A stretch of 64,000 bases of DNA from Amoebophrya sp. A120. Its lineage: Eukaryota; Sar; Dinophyceae; Syndiniales; Amoebophryaceae. The notes beneath the pieces are model-generated. The model made no database searches, was not told the DNA's origin, and was given only the letters and a program-made list of their open reading frames with translations. Where the stretch lies: the NCBI GenBank assembly GCA_905178155.1, contig CAJINV010000003.1, forward strand, positions 10,673,890 through 10,737,889, in the 5' to 3' direction. Positions within the stretch are counted from its first letter, which is position 1. Every line of letters begins with the position of its first letter. Below, piece by piece: positions 10,451-22,639 of this stretch. Both the position numbers and the translations under genes were made by a program.

Positions 10451-13400
10451 ATGCCGTGGAGTATTTTCTCGCAGAAGCCGAAACCTCAGGCGCCGATTGG
10501 GCCATGGCTTAGAGACCTAGATGACGAGCGGTATTGGACGCTTTTTCAACAAGTCGAGGGAAAGGACAAGGCTTGTCTGCTCGAGGAAGCCCAGAAGCGA
10601 GATGTCCCGGCCTGGATTCAAGAGACTTTGTCAGCCGGGATTGAGCAGCAACAAGACAGAGAGCGCCGTGCTAGGAACTTGGAAAAGCTGCGGCGAGGGC
10701 AACTCAACAAGGACACCCTGGAGTCCCGAGGAGCAGGAGAAGCACAATCGGGGAAGCTGAATCGAAGCACGCCTGCTCTTCAACAATCTGCTGCGATCGG
10801 GACCGCGACCTCAAAGCCAAATGCTGGTGGGGAGATCGTCGTGTCGGGCAACATCTTCAACGCACGACGATCACCTACGTCCTCTCCACCGGTTGACCGA
10901 GAAGCGGGCGTTGCTGTAAACAGTACAGGGCTTCTTGTTCCGGACCGCGATAATTCCGATGAATACGATGACTTTGACGCGGGTCGTGCAGCTACACGTG
11001 CGAAAAACATAAGCAAGCGCGGTCGCGACGAGGAGGACGATGACGTGAGTCCGTGGTGGAAAGGCCGCAAAAACCGCTTGCGCAAAGTGAGGCAGTTGGA
11101 AGAAAGTCGCCATGAGACACAGCGCAAAGTTCGAGTAAGTGCGGCACCTCGTGAGATTTACTTTGGCAGGGCTTGGGGGCCAGCGAACGCGAAAGGCAGC
11201 CGGGTGGGTTTCGACACGGAAGATCAGGTGATGGAACACGAGGACCAGCTGCAGGAGGAGCGACGCGAATTGCAGATTGCTGAAGATGATGCAGTCCGAG
11301 GTGAAGAACACGACTCTGCGCCGGATCGTACAACGAAGTTTCGCGTGCTACACGTTGCCGGGATAGCAGATAGCAACCGCGCTGGCGTGCGTTTGCACCG
11401 GAGTGGAAAAATCGATCACCACGTTGCGACGGCAATGGCAGAGAGTGTGCAAAACCAGCGCGCGGTCCGTGTGGTGCCGCCTCACTTACACATGGAAAAC
11501 CGCCCTCCGGTGGTCCTTGACGATGAGAATTTGCGGGAAGAAGATTTTTCAGACCGCGAAGAAAATAAACACTCCCCTTTCAGCACGACCGCTGCACCGT
11601 CGCCGAAAAATCAGTACAATTGGAAGCGCGCAATTTCGGACTTTTTTCACTTCGGCACGCGCCCGCAAGGAGACTGGGACGAGAAGCGTTTCCAATTGCG
11701 CTTAAAGGAGCAAGCAAAGACGAAAGGCGCTTTGTTACGAGCTTTCCAAGCACGACGAGATGGAGAATTTGAAGAGCAGAAAATAAAAAGCGAAGACGGC
11801 GAGACGGCTGCATTCACGTTGGAACGTGCACAGAGGGAGGCGCGGTCGCGGGAGGGCCTCCTGCTGAACGCGATGCAGGATTTTGATGACTCGGAGTTTT
11901 TGCGACTAGACGAGGTGTTGCAACGTAGAGAAGAGGCTCGAAGGGACCACAAGGAAGACGCGCTGCCGCGCCCCAAATCCACCGTGGAGTTCGCGAGAAA
12001 GCTCGCAGGAATTCCCGTCGAGGTACTAGAAGAGGTGGAGAGGCGACGCGCTTTCACTTTGCAGAAACGGATCGAGAAACAGCCCTGGTGGCAACAGCGC
12101 GAGCGATTCGTTCGCCGCATCGCGGACTCGGCACAGCATGAGGAGGACTCTGACATTGTGGCCACAAGTCGTGGTAACAATATAACGAAAAGCGAAAACA
12201 ACATCAACGCGGCCACCAGCCTCATGTCCTCTTCCTCCATGTCGATCCTGAGTGCCACAACCGACGAGCAGAACTCTAGTGCCGACCCCGTGCCAAGCCT
12301 CGTGAGCCGTGCGGTGAGCGAAGCGCTTGTTCAAATGGGATTATCTTCATCTTCGCGGGTTACGAGGCTGAACGATGAAAATCTGCGTCGACTGGACCTC
12401 CGAACAGGACACCCGGGCAGAAGGGAACGCGTACCAACTGCCGCGGTGAACGATGCCAACAGCTGTCTGTCCGACGATGCGTCCTTGATCGCCCAAGACG
12501 GAAAAGACATCGCGCGCGCAGGTGTCTTCAAAACGGATGTGCACACAATGCTCACGCGCGAAGGCCGGCGAGGTAAAAATAGCTCCTGTTCTACTGCTCC
12601 TTCCAGCATGCTAAAAAAACAAGAAGCAGCACCTGCTCCCCCAGGGGAGGATCTACATCGAGATCGACTCAACTTTCAGCACAAGAACACCCCCGCTCCT
12701 CGTGCAACAAGTTCCACCTCCGACTCCTGCATGTCACAACAAGGAATACACCAAGAAATGCCCGTCACTAGACATAGACTCAAACGCCAGCAGCAGCATT
12801 TGGCTATGTCGCCGGCTCCTGGAGCTGCTGAGGCAGCCGTCAACGGTGGGGTACTTTCTAATTATTCCTCTGCTCCTCCTGGCGACATCGATGAAGAGAG
12901 AGCTGCTGTTCGTACGGCGCTTATTGGTCAGCACCAAGCTTCCAGCTTGTGGTCCCGTTTTGGGTTTCATAAGCAAGAGGCGTACCGTCTACCGAAGGCA
13001 AAGGACCACGAGATCATTGACGTGCAAGGAGCTGAGGAAGCTCCAATCGCAGCAGAAGTTTTGAATGATTGTATAGCCGCGGGGACGAGTTGGACGAGTT
13101 CGAAACCCGCAAAGTCGTATCGCGATCCGTCGTCCCTACCCCGAACGATTCTGCCGTTGGAACCCTTAGCCTCGCGCAGCGCTCAGATGGTAAGGAATGC
13201 CTTGTTCAATTTCGACAAAGGAGCTCCTCGCAACACAACACGGCTACCCCGGGAACGGAGTCCAGAAGTAGAAGATGAAGCCAAAAATGAAAATGTTGAA
13301 GAACAGGATGAAGACGGGCAGAAGAACGGCCGCCGCGAGGAGAAACAACATCGACGAGCAATTAATATCGGAAGCGCATTTCATAATAACCAAGCCCGAC

Positions 13401-16400
13401 AGGAGAGACAGAAGAACAAGGTCGGCACGCCAGCGTCGCGCGCCGGTTCTCTCGACCGCCGTGGTCGTCAGACGCCGGCCCCAGACGAAAAGACGCTGCT
13501 TCACTTTGTGGCGCCCACCAACGCCTCTGCACCGCCGCAATTGAGTGCCAACACGCTTCTCGGAAGCGGCCTCACCCTAGCGGACTTGGAGACACGGTAC
13601 CCCGGGGCGGTCCGTTGCAGCGGTTTCTTGCCGCTAGTCGATGCAGTAACTAACGGTTTTCGTGGTGAAAAACTCAGCGTCGCCAACTATCCTGATGCGT
13701 TCTCTTCCGGCCCTGGTGGGGGAATCTGCAGCGGCGAAGTGGACATCAAAGCGCGCCACGGGCGAGACGCGGTGAGGAGCAATAAAGAAATCGCAGAGGA
13801 CCACGTCGACAAAGGTGTGAAACTAAACAACTACAACACATCAGGCATGTGCTTGTCGACGACGACGCAGGTCATCGCAATAGGCAACGGAATCGTGCCA
13901 CTTCTCCGGATTGGCGGGGGTCGGCTAGATGAAGATGCCCCGACCTGCACCAGCGGCAGCGGCGGTGGTAGCAATAAACAAAAAAACATTTCCGGCAGAA
14001 CATGGAGTTGGGCAGCCGAAAACTTTTCCGAATATGCTCCTACCCTGCGGGGGCACGGCACGCACGCAAACGCCTCCGACACACACGGCCAAACTACAAA
14101 TAACACTCAACAAGCCGGAAGTAAGAACTCATACTGCTTCAGTGCTAACACAGCATCCAGCAGAATGCAACAGCAGAGACTGCGAGCACTTGCCCGACCC
14201 TCCCTTGAAGGACGACTACTGCGCGTTCAACTCGCGCGGGTGCGCGAGGCTAAGCCTCCGAAGAACCCTGGATGCCTTGCTAGCTGCTATCATTGTCTGT
14301 CGTTTTCGGGCGGGTGTTGCTGCTACGGACTGCAAAAGGGTTGCGCCTGCCTCCGCCGGTGGTTCTGCGATCCCATCGTGCTTCCCCTTTGGCTGCAGCC
14401 GGCTTTCATGTTGTTTCGTGTGCTTTTCTTATACCTTCGCGTGTTCTGGCACTGCGGAAAGCGTGAAGAAGTGACGACAAAGCCCAGCGCCCTTGGAGGG
14501 TTGTCACTCGGAGTGTTGAAAAACGAGACGAGATACCTTGACATTCAGCGATTTCGCAGTCGCAAACGCGAGGACGAGTCCGGTCTCACCGTCGTTTGGA
14601 ATGACTACATTCAGACTGGTCGTTTGCAGTTCTCACCGACAACAAGTCGTGGGTCAGCGGCTTCACCAGGCAGTCCAAAGAGGAGTGCGCGCGAAGTCCT
14701 AATGGAACGACATCGAGAAGGCGAGCACCTGCTCACGCAGGAGGAAGATGCTGGAAGCGGAGCAGCACTTGTCGTGGATAGCCTTGTCAACCCTGACGAT
14801 CAGGTTGATGATAACGCTCAGGAGCGGAAGAACGAAACCACGGGAGAACAAGAGCACGACTACACTTTCGATCTTTGCCACGATGTTGAAGCACCGGGCG
14901 GAAGCGTTGAGGTGGACCTTGTGAGGCATTGTGATCGTCCCCTGCAGCTTGTGAAAGAGAATACGAGCAGCAGCAAGGAGATCTCCCGATCAGCGGGTTG
15001 TGAATCTACTTCCGCTGGATACTTTCACTGTCCTGAAAGAAATAACGAAGATATGAGGGAGCATTCTGATGGAGTTGCAGTTGCCACGCCGGATGCAGCT
15101 GATCATTCCCAACGCAACATGAGCATGATCGTGGAGCACAGCGATCACCACCACGATCACCACGTCACCCAATGCGGCAAGAACAGTACATCAAAAAACA
15201 GTCCGTCAGTTGTAATTCCTAGTCTTTGGCCAGGCGATGCGCGTTCGGAGAACACGGTAGCGCAGCGCCCATCCCCGCAACAGAACCGTGCACAGGATAT
15301 TGGTGCTGGTAGGCACCGGCGGACTCAGTTTCTCCGAGAAGCCGCCACGGCCCGGTCGCGTGAACTATGTGCCCAGCATAACCTCTCCCCCGCAGAAGCA
15401 AAGTCGCGGGTGAAGCGAGAGTTGATGAGCACGATACTAGATTCCAGCCACTCCCCGCTTCTCTCGATAAACACCGAGCTGCTCGAGGAGCACCAGAAAC
15501 TACAAGGAAGTCGAGCCATAAGGAAACCGACGTTGCGAAGCGATGTAGAGCAGGAGCGCGGCCATCACGTTCGAATTGACGCTGCCAGCACGGACCTGCT
15601 ATCGAACAAGGGCGAGGGAGATGATTTCGAACGTGACGAGGAGAGTACCAGTACGACCACACCAGCGAGGTTTTTTCATTTTCCCAAAGTGCCCGAGAAG
15701 GCTCCGGAGCAGCTTGAGCTCGAAAAGATTTTGGCGGGTTACGGGCTTGACGGGACTACAAACCGGCCTCTAGAGCTCTTTCGCGGCGGTCGGAAGCCAC
15801 GCCGAGTGGTCGCAGGCTCGCTGGCCCGGGCGGTGGGGAATAAGAATCACCTACCTTATGGATCTGTCAGGTTCAAAGGAGACAAAGTGAAAGAAACAAC
15901 AAGTATGTATGAAATATTTCGTCACGACGCTGCATCAAGAAACCTACCAGTTTGACTTTGACACACAATCTCTAGGCGGCGCATGTTGACAAATCTTGGC
16001 ATCGCCGAAATGCAGTCTGTCGTCTGTGACGCTGTTTGGGAAAAGGAACCTGCTTCGTCCGTTATGATACTATACTTACTTGTCCAGTTCTATCCGATCT
16101 CTCTCTACTACCCCTAGACAGGGTCACAAACACAATCGGCTCCACTTGCCACCCCTACAAGACAGTCACTTAGTTCCTTGCGTTTTATGCATTACCGAGG
16201 ATGGTGGTGATTGGAGATGGCATCGGTGCGCCTGACTGCGCGACCTGGTGGCCTGACCATCTGCGGAAAGGCGGCCTTAGGGGTGGCGTTGTGGTTTCGG
16301 TCGGTTTATTGGCATTGCAGATTTTGTCAAACTCACACTTTGCCGATTTCAATCCTGACGCTTCCATATCTCTGTGGATACAGTTAGTGCTTTACTGAAC

Positions 16401-18397
16401 GCCTTCGACGATGGGCCGGGCGGAGTATGCATTGCAAATATGTCTTGGTCTGGAAGACGAAGATTGCAGCCTTCTTGTCATGCTGCCTTTGCCTCTGGAT
16501 TCGAAAAAAATTAAAATATGTCTTGCATGAGCAGTTGGGTAGGAGTCCAGTTTTTGCTGTGCAGAGAGGACATTTTTCATGCAGGGTAAGCATCAAAAAC
16601 CAAACGAAATCGAAAAGCCCTCAAAAAATCAGCGATGCTAGGACATGCAGCATCACAGACATCACGGGTCATGCAAAACGTGCGTGACAAACTAGCGCCC
16701 TTTTCCTTTTCTAGACCCAGACACATTTGTACTTGATACGGAGGGTTGCTGAACGAATTCGAGGCCGACGGACTGCGGCCCTTGGCTCTCCACGATCCAC
16801 CTACCGCAGCGAAGATCGACCTACAACTCGATGGCGCGCAACAAGACCAACGAGGAGATGCACTAAGATCAAGAAGATCCTCGGAGAGCACCAGAGGAAG
16901 TAATTGTAATAGAAACTGTCAAATGGAATTGGAAATGCCAAGCGAAAATGCCACAGCTGTGCAAAGCAGATACCAGCATCAAACGCTCCAAGAGCGAGCG
17001 GCCGATGTTTTCCGCTGGACACTTGCACTGGCGGAAAGAGCCAGAGGCCGCTCTGCAAACGAATGCAGCAGCGAAACAGGTATGAAGAATAATACGAACA
17101 ACGCTACGAAAAGGAATAGCGAGCTTGGTCCAGAGCAATTCGAGTCCTCAGTTGTGCTCACTGATGATCTGTGTGTGTACGTAAATGGGCGAGTAGTTCG
17201 CACTCGCTTTGACGCCCGGTATACCAAACAAGGCCAGTACTTTTTTGAAAACTCGCCCCCAGCAACTTCTGTGCAGAAAGACAATCATAATGGCCGCTTT
17301 GCTTCATCATCATCGTCATCCGCAACAACAAAGTCGAAAGGTGCTTCTACTGCAACTTCGTCGCTCATCAGTCATAAAAAACCGCACTTGCTAGACAGTG
17401 GCAAGACCCTCTCTGTCCTATTCACAACCACGCGGCTGACACTCTACCTCGACACTGTCCCACTACTTGTGTTTGGCTTCACGCACCGCGACAGGGACTA
17501 CCAGGATATCGTATCTGCGTCTGAGCCTCGATCAACGCGGCGGAAGCTAAGCACCGAAATTTGGCCTCTCGTGGGCATTGCAAAAAATCAACACGTTCAG
17601 GAAGTAATTCTCGTCATGTGCTCCTCCAATTCTCAAGCTTGGGAGGAGAGCACTTCGGTTTCGTCTCATTCTCAAGGAAGTCGACAAGCGAAGCTGCATG
17701 TCCTCCTCGAACAACACGGAAAGCTGAATGTGAATCAGAATCACGCTACAACGTCTGCAGCTACAACCAGTGATAGCGGCGCACAGAAACTGCAAGCAAA
17801 AGAAGAAAATCTAAACCCTCCCGTCCCGAAAGCAGAACACCTTCAAATCGAAGTGCCCACTTGCAGCGCCACCTACGCGGAAAGCGTTTGCTCTCCAGCA
17901 GATTTCTCTTTGATTCAAGAACGAGTGGTAGGTCGAAAGAACCCGCGCGTGCTTGCTGCATCTGCGAAGCGTAGAAGATCCCAAAACTTTCGAATCGAGG
18001 CGCAGATAGATGACGCGGATGACAGCACGCGACCGCCAGCAGGATATGACGACAGCATGATACTCGCCGACCGCCTGCTCCGGCGACCAACAAGCTACGA
18101 CCGAGAGCTCCACCGACTTGCTAGTTCGTGGATGATATTACTGAAAGCACATATATCTGGGTCTGGAAAGAACGCGCCAACTTGTGATGCCGAGTCTGGA
18201 GTGCACAAAAATGCAAATGTGTCTTTCATAGTGAGTAAAAAGTGTGCGCTTTTTGTCTCCCGAAAATGGCGCGCCTCATAGTAGACACAAGCGAGACAGC
18301 ACAAACACGGTCACGGAGAAGCCTGCTCCGAGGATCTTCTAATGCTCTGCGTCTATCTCCATTCCAGAAGCAGAACTTCTTGCAGGTGAAAAAATGA
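10451..18397 (+). CDS. Giant unknown protein, 2,326 residues, Cys-rich hydrophobic segment, possible SPRY-like C-terminal region
   Basis: Model: join 10451-15856, 16368-16424, 16743-18230, 18368-18397; 2327 codons, no internal stop. The first exon is 5.4 kb. Residues 1-1270 are mostly charged and helix-prone (many Glu, Arg, Lys and Gln), without a known domain. Around residues 1273-1335 a Cys-rich stretch (CLASCYHCLSF, GGCCCYGLQKGCACL) precedes a long hydrophobic segment (LWLQPAFMLFRVLFLYLRVF). This suggests membrane association and possibly S-acylation. In the C-terminal third, VCVYVNGRVV-like text, LSVLFTTTRLTLYLD, PLLVFGF and IWPLVGI are spaced like the strands of a SPRY fold; this is tentative. 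Introns 1 and 2 are TIR elements. Intron 3 (18231-18367) is GT-AG and leads to a 10-codon last exon. The true 5' end may lie further upstream. Confidence 0.65.
15857..16367 (+). mobile_element. Family A TIR intron (introner) in the giant gene
   Basis: 511 bp. The left end TATGGATCTGTCAGGTTCAA and the right end TTTCAATCCTGACGCTTCCAT are inverted family A termini, and a core-like ACAGTCACT sits at 16162. Reading through the left end would add about 33 codons and then a stop at 15953-15955. Excision instead joins HLP to SVDTVSALLNAFDDG and the downstream frame. The exact junction is uncertain by a base or two. Confidence 0.65.
16425..16742 (+). mobile_element. Family B TIR intron (introner) with CGGA direct repeat
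   Basis: 318 bp flanked by CGGA (16421-16424 and 16739-16742). The left end GTATGCATTGCAAATATGTC pairs with the complement of the right end, GTATCAAGTACAAATGTGTC. Both are followed by a GGTCT-type extension. Excision joins DDGPGG to GLLNEFEADG in frame. Confidence 0.8.
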
Positions 18398-18849
18398 ATG
18401 ACAGAGACAGATGTCAGCATTCGTCCAACACCAACAGACCCGGATATACTAGCCAGGGGGAAGGAATCTCTATCCCGAAGCGAAATCGAGAGCACTGGGA
18501 GGGGGGAAGCAGAACTAGAAGGAAAGGACGGGGGGGAAGGGTACGGGTGTGTCAGCTAGTCAGTTTCAGGTAGCCACTGGGGTCCTGGTTGTTTCGATGA
18601 GATTCGAGACGCGGCCGCTCTGCTCTTGGCCAAATTATATATTTGCGGAGCTCTTGCGGATAATTCTGGCTATGGAGCGGCATTTAACTTGGCAAGTCGC
18701 TGGCTGCCGATCTTATTTTTCCGCAGGTGTGGGCCGTTTTGTGGATCTTTGCTTGTGCGTTTATTTTGAGAACTATGCGCGTTTGAAGATCATGGCGCGC
18801 CTCATATTTTCCGCGGCGGGACTTTCTCGGAAGCTTGGCCGGAGCTTTT
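18398..18849. other. Region 3' of the giant gene; no gene seen
   Basis: Sequence directly after the inferred TGA at 18395-18397. It contains G-rich runs near 18495-18545 and no supported gene. Confidence 0.4.
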
Positions 18850-20290
18850 GCGTAGAAAGATCGGGAGGGCGTTCGCGCCGCCTCCTTCTCTATGTGCGAA
18901 CAGATTCCGGCGGCCATTTTCTCCCGTGTTTTCTTGTGTCTGTTGCGGGGCCTGTTTCTCTATCTGCGAACAGTTTGAAAACCACGCAGAAGCGACGAGG
19001 CAAACGGCGGAACACAACGAGGCGGGGAGGCCAGACCTTCGGGACAAGGAAGATAGAGACGGGAAAGAGTGGAAAGACGAAAAAGGCGGGAAAAACTGAA
19101 CAGACTGCGAGAACTGGGAGGGCTAGGGAAGCCTGTAAGAAAGACTGGGGCGGCTGAGGGGGCTGAGAAGCTCAAAAGGCGAATGAGGTTCGAAAGGTTG
19201 AGCAAACTGGAGAAGCCGGGAAGGCTGAAAACCTGGGAAGGCGGGGAAACGAAAGCGAGCAAGCCTGGAAGCGAAGGCGCTGACTTGCTGAGAGGCCTCG
19301 GCGTCGCTTTTGCCTAGAGCTGGAGGGCGTTCGCGCCGCCTCCCTCTCTATGTGCGAACAGATTCCGGAAGCTGTTCCGCGTTTCTCTTTGTTGCGGCGG
19401 CTGTTTTTCTGTCATAGAACTGCTAAGGCAACCGAGAGGCCAGCAGCTCCATGGAAAAGTCCGGCGGCCGCAGAGCCCAAAGGAGGCGCGGCGGGGCCCC
19501 GTTGCTGCAGCTTCGCAGCTTCAGCAGGCAGATTGGCTGGCGCGCCTGAAACAGCTGTGGCAGCTCGATAAGTAAGCGGAGCAGGCAGGAAAAGCCCGGG
19601 GTAGCTACAAAACCGGCTGTAGGTAGTTAAAGGACCGGCTTTAGTTAACAAGGCGGGTGGAGCTAACGAGCCGGGTTTAGCTAACAAGCCGGCTTTGGGT
19701 AAAAAACCGGCTTTAGCTAAAAAATCGGCTTCAGCTAAAAAACCGGCTTCCGCTAAAAAAGAAACCGGCCGCGGCTAACAAACCGGCTTCAGCTACAAAG
19801 CCGGCTTGGGCTTTAGCTAGAAAACCGGTCTTAGCTAAAAGAGCCGGGAACGAAGCTGGGAGGCCGACAGGCTGGGAGGTGGACAGGCTTGCTGGGAAGG
19901 TGGGGGGCTTGGGGGCTTGGAGGGCCAAAGGCTAAAAACGGAGAAGCGAAAACGAAAAAGCCAGGAGGCAGACAGGCTGGGAAGCGAGCAAGCTTGGAAG
20001 CGAAGGCGCTGACTTGCCGGGAGGCCTCGGCGTAGAATTTGCGTGCCTAGAGCGGGAGGGCGTTCGCGCCGCCTTTCTCTATGTGCGAACAGACTCGGGA
20101 AGCTGTTCCGCCTTTCTCTTTATTGCGGCGGCTGTTTTTCTGTCCTAGAACTGCTAGGGCAACCGAGAGGCCAGCAGCTCCATGGAAAAGCCCAGCGGCC
20201 GCAGAGCCCAAAGGAGGCGCGGCGGGGCCCCCGTGCTGCAGCTTCAGCAGCTAGACTGGCTGGCGCGCCTGAAACAACTGCGGCAGCTCT
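18850..20290. repeat. GC-rich repeat field with about 733-bp tandem duplication
   Basis: The segment GGGAGGGCGTTCGCGCCGCC followed by TCTATGTGCGAACAGA occurs near 18863, 19321 and 20054. The second and third copies are long: more than 240 bp match closely, including TTGCGGCGGCTGTTTTTCTGTC and the later GGCTGGCGCGCCTGAAACA. They are about 733 bp apart, so the unit and its adjoining 18-bp array were duplicated in tandem. Frames through it are interrupted and compositionally biased, so I do not call a gene. Confidence 0.75.
19590..19850. repeat. 18-bp minisatellite array, copy 1
   Basis: Degenerate tandem units near GCTAAAAAACCGGCTTCA. In one plus-strand frame the best units read AKKPAS-like hexapeptides (for example AKKSASAKKPASAKKE), reminiscent of lysine/proline/alanine-rich histone H1-type tails. 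Stops and drifting unit lengths break the frame, so this is either a decayed coding repeat or plain satellite. Confidence 0.75.
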
Positions 20291-20480
20291 ACAAAACCGG
20301 TTTTAGCTAAAGGAACGGCTCGAGCTAACAAGCCGGGTCTAGCTAACAAGCCGGGTTTAGCTAACAAGCCGGCTTCAGCTAAAAAATCGGCTTCAGCTAA
20401 AAAACCGGCTTCCGCTAAAGAAGAAACCGGCGTGCTCAGCTAAACGACCGGCGTCAGCTACAGTGTCGGCGTCAGCTACA
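20285..20480. repeat. 18-bp minisatellite array, copy 2
   Basis: Second array of the same 18-bp unit, following the second copy of the larger duplicated block and ending in GTCAGCTACAG repeats. It has the same local AKKPAS-like reading, again closed by stops. Confidence 0.75.
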
Positions 20481-20489
20481 GCGAAAAGA

Positions 20490-20605
20490 ACCGGGAAGCC
20501 GGGAAGCCGGGAAACCGGGAAACCGGGAAACCGGGAAACCGGGAAACCGGGAAACCGGGAAACCGGGAAACCGGGAAACCGGGAAACCGGGAAACCGGGA
20601 AACCC
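20490..20605. repeat. 8-bp tandem array (CCGGGAAA)n
   Basis: About 14 near-perfect copies of an 8-bp unit, beginning with two CCGGGAAG variants. Because 8 is not a multiple of 3, the translation cycles through three registers, so it is unlikely to be coding. It lies 140 bp before the next gene's ATG, with a TATATATAT run between. Confidence 0.9.
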
Positions 20606-20742
20606 TGGAGTGGTTTCGGGTAAGGGTATCGCTGGAGTGGTTTCGGGTAAGGGTACGCGGGGAGTAATAAAGTGCTTCACGATTTCAGTACTTTCGGGCA
20701 ATTTCTACCTTTCCCGGGTCTATATATATTTCCGATCGATAG

Positions 20743-21494
20743 ATGAAGCTTGCCCTTGAAGAGCGCAGCACCGGTTTCCGGAAGGCGCCTTGCCCTAGTC
20801 TGTGGGAAGAGGAGCAGGCATTTCTCGCGGGGAAGATGCTCTCGTCGCTGAACAACCGGTACGGTGATTTTGGCGAGCTGGTTGACGTGGAGGGGGTTGC
20901 GTCCTCTACGAGGAAGACGCGCAGAAATATGGGAGTGCCGGGTCGAAAGTTCTCACAGTGGAAACGCTAATGCTTCGCCAGCATGCATGAAAATAAATAT
21001 AGTAAAATCGATACCAGTTGTAGTCTCACCCACCATTTGTGGTCTCATCCACTATGTGTAAGCGGCACACGAAAAGTTCTGCATCTTCTCACAACGTCTA
21101 GTATCAATTATGTACAACGCTGTTTGGCTTTGGTGCAAACTACATACCTGGCGCCCATGGCATGCTCTTTTGCAATCCTTACCATGGTTCTAGTCAGGGT
21201 TGCAGTCCGCCTTTTTCGCATTCCCGACACGGAGACAGCGACAGGCACTTTGTCGCCAGCATGTCGCGCTACGGTCCAAAATATTTCCACGATTTTGTGA
21301 ATTTCCAATCTGACAGCGCCATAAGGAAGTATCCCCCTATCCGGACCTCACACAGCTCACAGTCACAGAAGACGGGCGACGACCTGGAGATCGTGAAAGA
21401 GTTTCTTGCGGACGGCCGTGCGATCGACGCGCAGAGGAAGTTCTTGAGCCCCTCCGACGTGAAGAAACGCATGTCTATCAACCGGAAAAACTAG
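20743..21494 (+). CDS. Small unknown protein interrupted by an introner
   Basis: Model: join 20743-20928, 21321-21494; 119 residues. It starts at an ATG that follows an in-frame TAG. The protein is charged and soluble-looking, with no signal peptide or transmembrane segment (MKLALEERSTGFRK at the start, DDLEIVKEFLADGRAID in the C-terminal half, SINRKN at the end). I do not recognise a domain. The single intron is a family A element, and excision gives RKTRRN joined to IRKYPPIRTS. The ORF may be only the 5' part of a longer gene that continues, by another element intron ending near 21657, into the membrane-protein frame at 21658-22353. Confidence 0.5.
20929..21320 (+). mobile_element. Family A TIR intron (introner)
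   Basis: 392 bp. The left end ATGGGAGTGCCGGGTCGAAAG and the right end ATTTCCAATCTGACAGCGCC are inverted family A termini. The core ACAGGCACT is at 21241. AT is repeated at both junctions. The left boundary is chosen because it keeps the downstream frame open to 21494. Confidence 0.65.
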
Positions 21495-21657
21495 CTATCG
21501 CCGCATATTGAAATACAACAAAGAGAATGGGCAGAATCGGGGGCAGCATTTATTGCATTGCATAAGGAAAAGGAAAAGCTCATCAGCATGCTAGTGGCTC
21601 ACCCAAGGCCATGGCCGGTTTTCCTTTGTATGTAATCCATTTTTGCATGTCGTATGT

Positions 21658-22353
21658 GAACATGCGCTAGCTTCTTTCACGAGGATAATATACTGGCGGT
21701 ATAAGAACAGCATTCCAGTCAATTTTCGCCCACGCAAGATCGCAGGCTCACAAACAACCTCTGAGGTCATTTTGGAGGAAACCAGAGGACGGAGCCGACG
21801 GGTCTCTTTCGAGGAGCAGGAATTCACTGGAACAGTGGGCGACACGAAACTAGAAGACGTGCGGCACGAAGAGGAGGAGGATGCAGCAGTGGTCAGTGAT
21901 CGAGCTCCTGGTGCTCGTGGAGTCCTACTTGCATCTCCTCGCCAAGGACCTCCTTCCGTTCGCAACCGTCCCGACCTGGTTCGATTTCCTTCCCCCCCTT
22001 CAGCCAGCGAAAACTATAGAAGCAGCAATGTTGATGTTCTTCATTTTGATGAAGTCGGAAGCGTGTTTTCCGAAACCGATTCTGAGGAGGAGGAGGCACG
22101 CGCGCACTATGTTCGGAAATTTGTGCGGGCTTCTTTTCTCTGGCGGCATTCCTGGCGAATTCTCGTCAGCCTGATCCTGCTCACTGTCGCCGGCTGGAAT
22201 CTCGCAGCTTTGCCCCTGTTGCAAGATCGCAAATCGGACTACTGGAATCCGGACGATCATTTGTTCGTATTTTCGCCACTGTTTGGCTTCGTTGTGTTGC
22301 TTATTTTTTTCTTCTGGGTGCTACTTTGCTGGCCGAGATGCGCAGCAGACTGA
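21658..22353 (+). CDS. Acidic protein with two C-terminal transmembrane helices, 5' incomplete
   Basis: Open frame without an ATG, so the start must lie in an upstream exon; it begins where a family B-like right end (TTTTTGCATGTCGTATG, about 21641-21657) stops. The N-terminal two thirds are polar and acidic (LEDVRHEEEEDAAVV, VFSETDSEEEEARAHY). Two hydrophobic segments follow: WRILVSLILLTVAGWNLAAL (about 22153-22212) and FGFVVLLIFFFWVLLC (about 22282-22330), separated by about 25 residues. It ends at a TGA at 22351-22353. The topology suggests a small integral membrane protein with a long cytosolic tail. No family recognised. Confidence 0.5.
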   Translation, partial: EHALASFTRIIYWRYKNSIPVNFRPRKIAGSQTTSEVILEETRGRSRRVSFEEQEFTGTVGDTKLEDVRHEEEEDAAVVSDRAPGARGVLLASPRQGPPSVRNRPDLVRFPSPPSASENYRSSNVDVLHFDEVGSVFSETDSEEEEARAHYVRKFVRASFLWRHSWRILVSLILLTVAGWNLAALPLLQDRKSDYWNPDDHLFVFSPLFGFVVLLIFFFWVLLCWPRCAAD

Positions 22354-22639
22354 AGAGAGGAAGAAGTGGCTGTACGCGCGCGCCCGCACATGGTATTGCA
22401 ACATAAGGTACTGGACGACGTGTACTGGTACTATAAATTCATGTTGCAGGCCCTGCAGGAACAGAACTTAATACTACGAGCTGAAGCACCAGCACAAGCG
22501 CCAGCGCGCTATGACAAAGATATATTCTTGCAGCTTGGTTATGGTTGCTGTACGAGGGGAGTTCTCATTTGGATGTTGAAAATTGATTTTACGAGGGCCG
22601 ACTTTTGTTCTAGGGCAGGCTGAGCAATGGCCTGTACGG
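22354..22639. other. Short intergenic stretch
   Basis: No supported gene. An open frame from 22366 (VLDDVYWYYKFMLQALQEQ) could be a further exon of the preceding membrane protein, but no junction could be fixed. Confidence 0.35.

Noticed and set aside
15857-15955. C-terminal extension of the giant ORF (PYGSVRFKGDKVKETTS...)
   Set aside because: These codons are the left terminus of a family A element; the spliced model gives a longer consistent frame.
20490-20605. CRISPR-like or coding interpretation of the 8-bp array
   Set aside because: Unit far too short, no spacers, not a multiple of three; plain tandem repeat in a eukaryotic genome.
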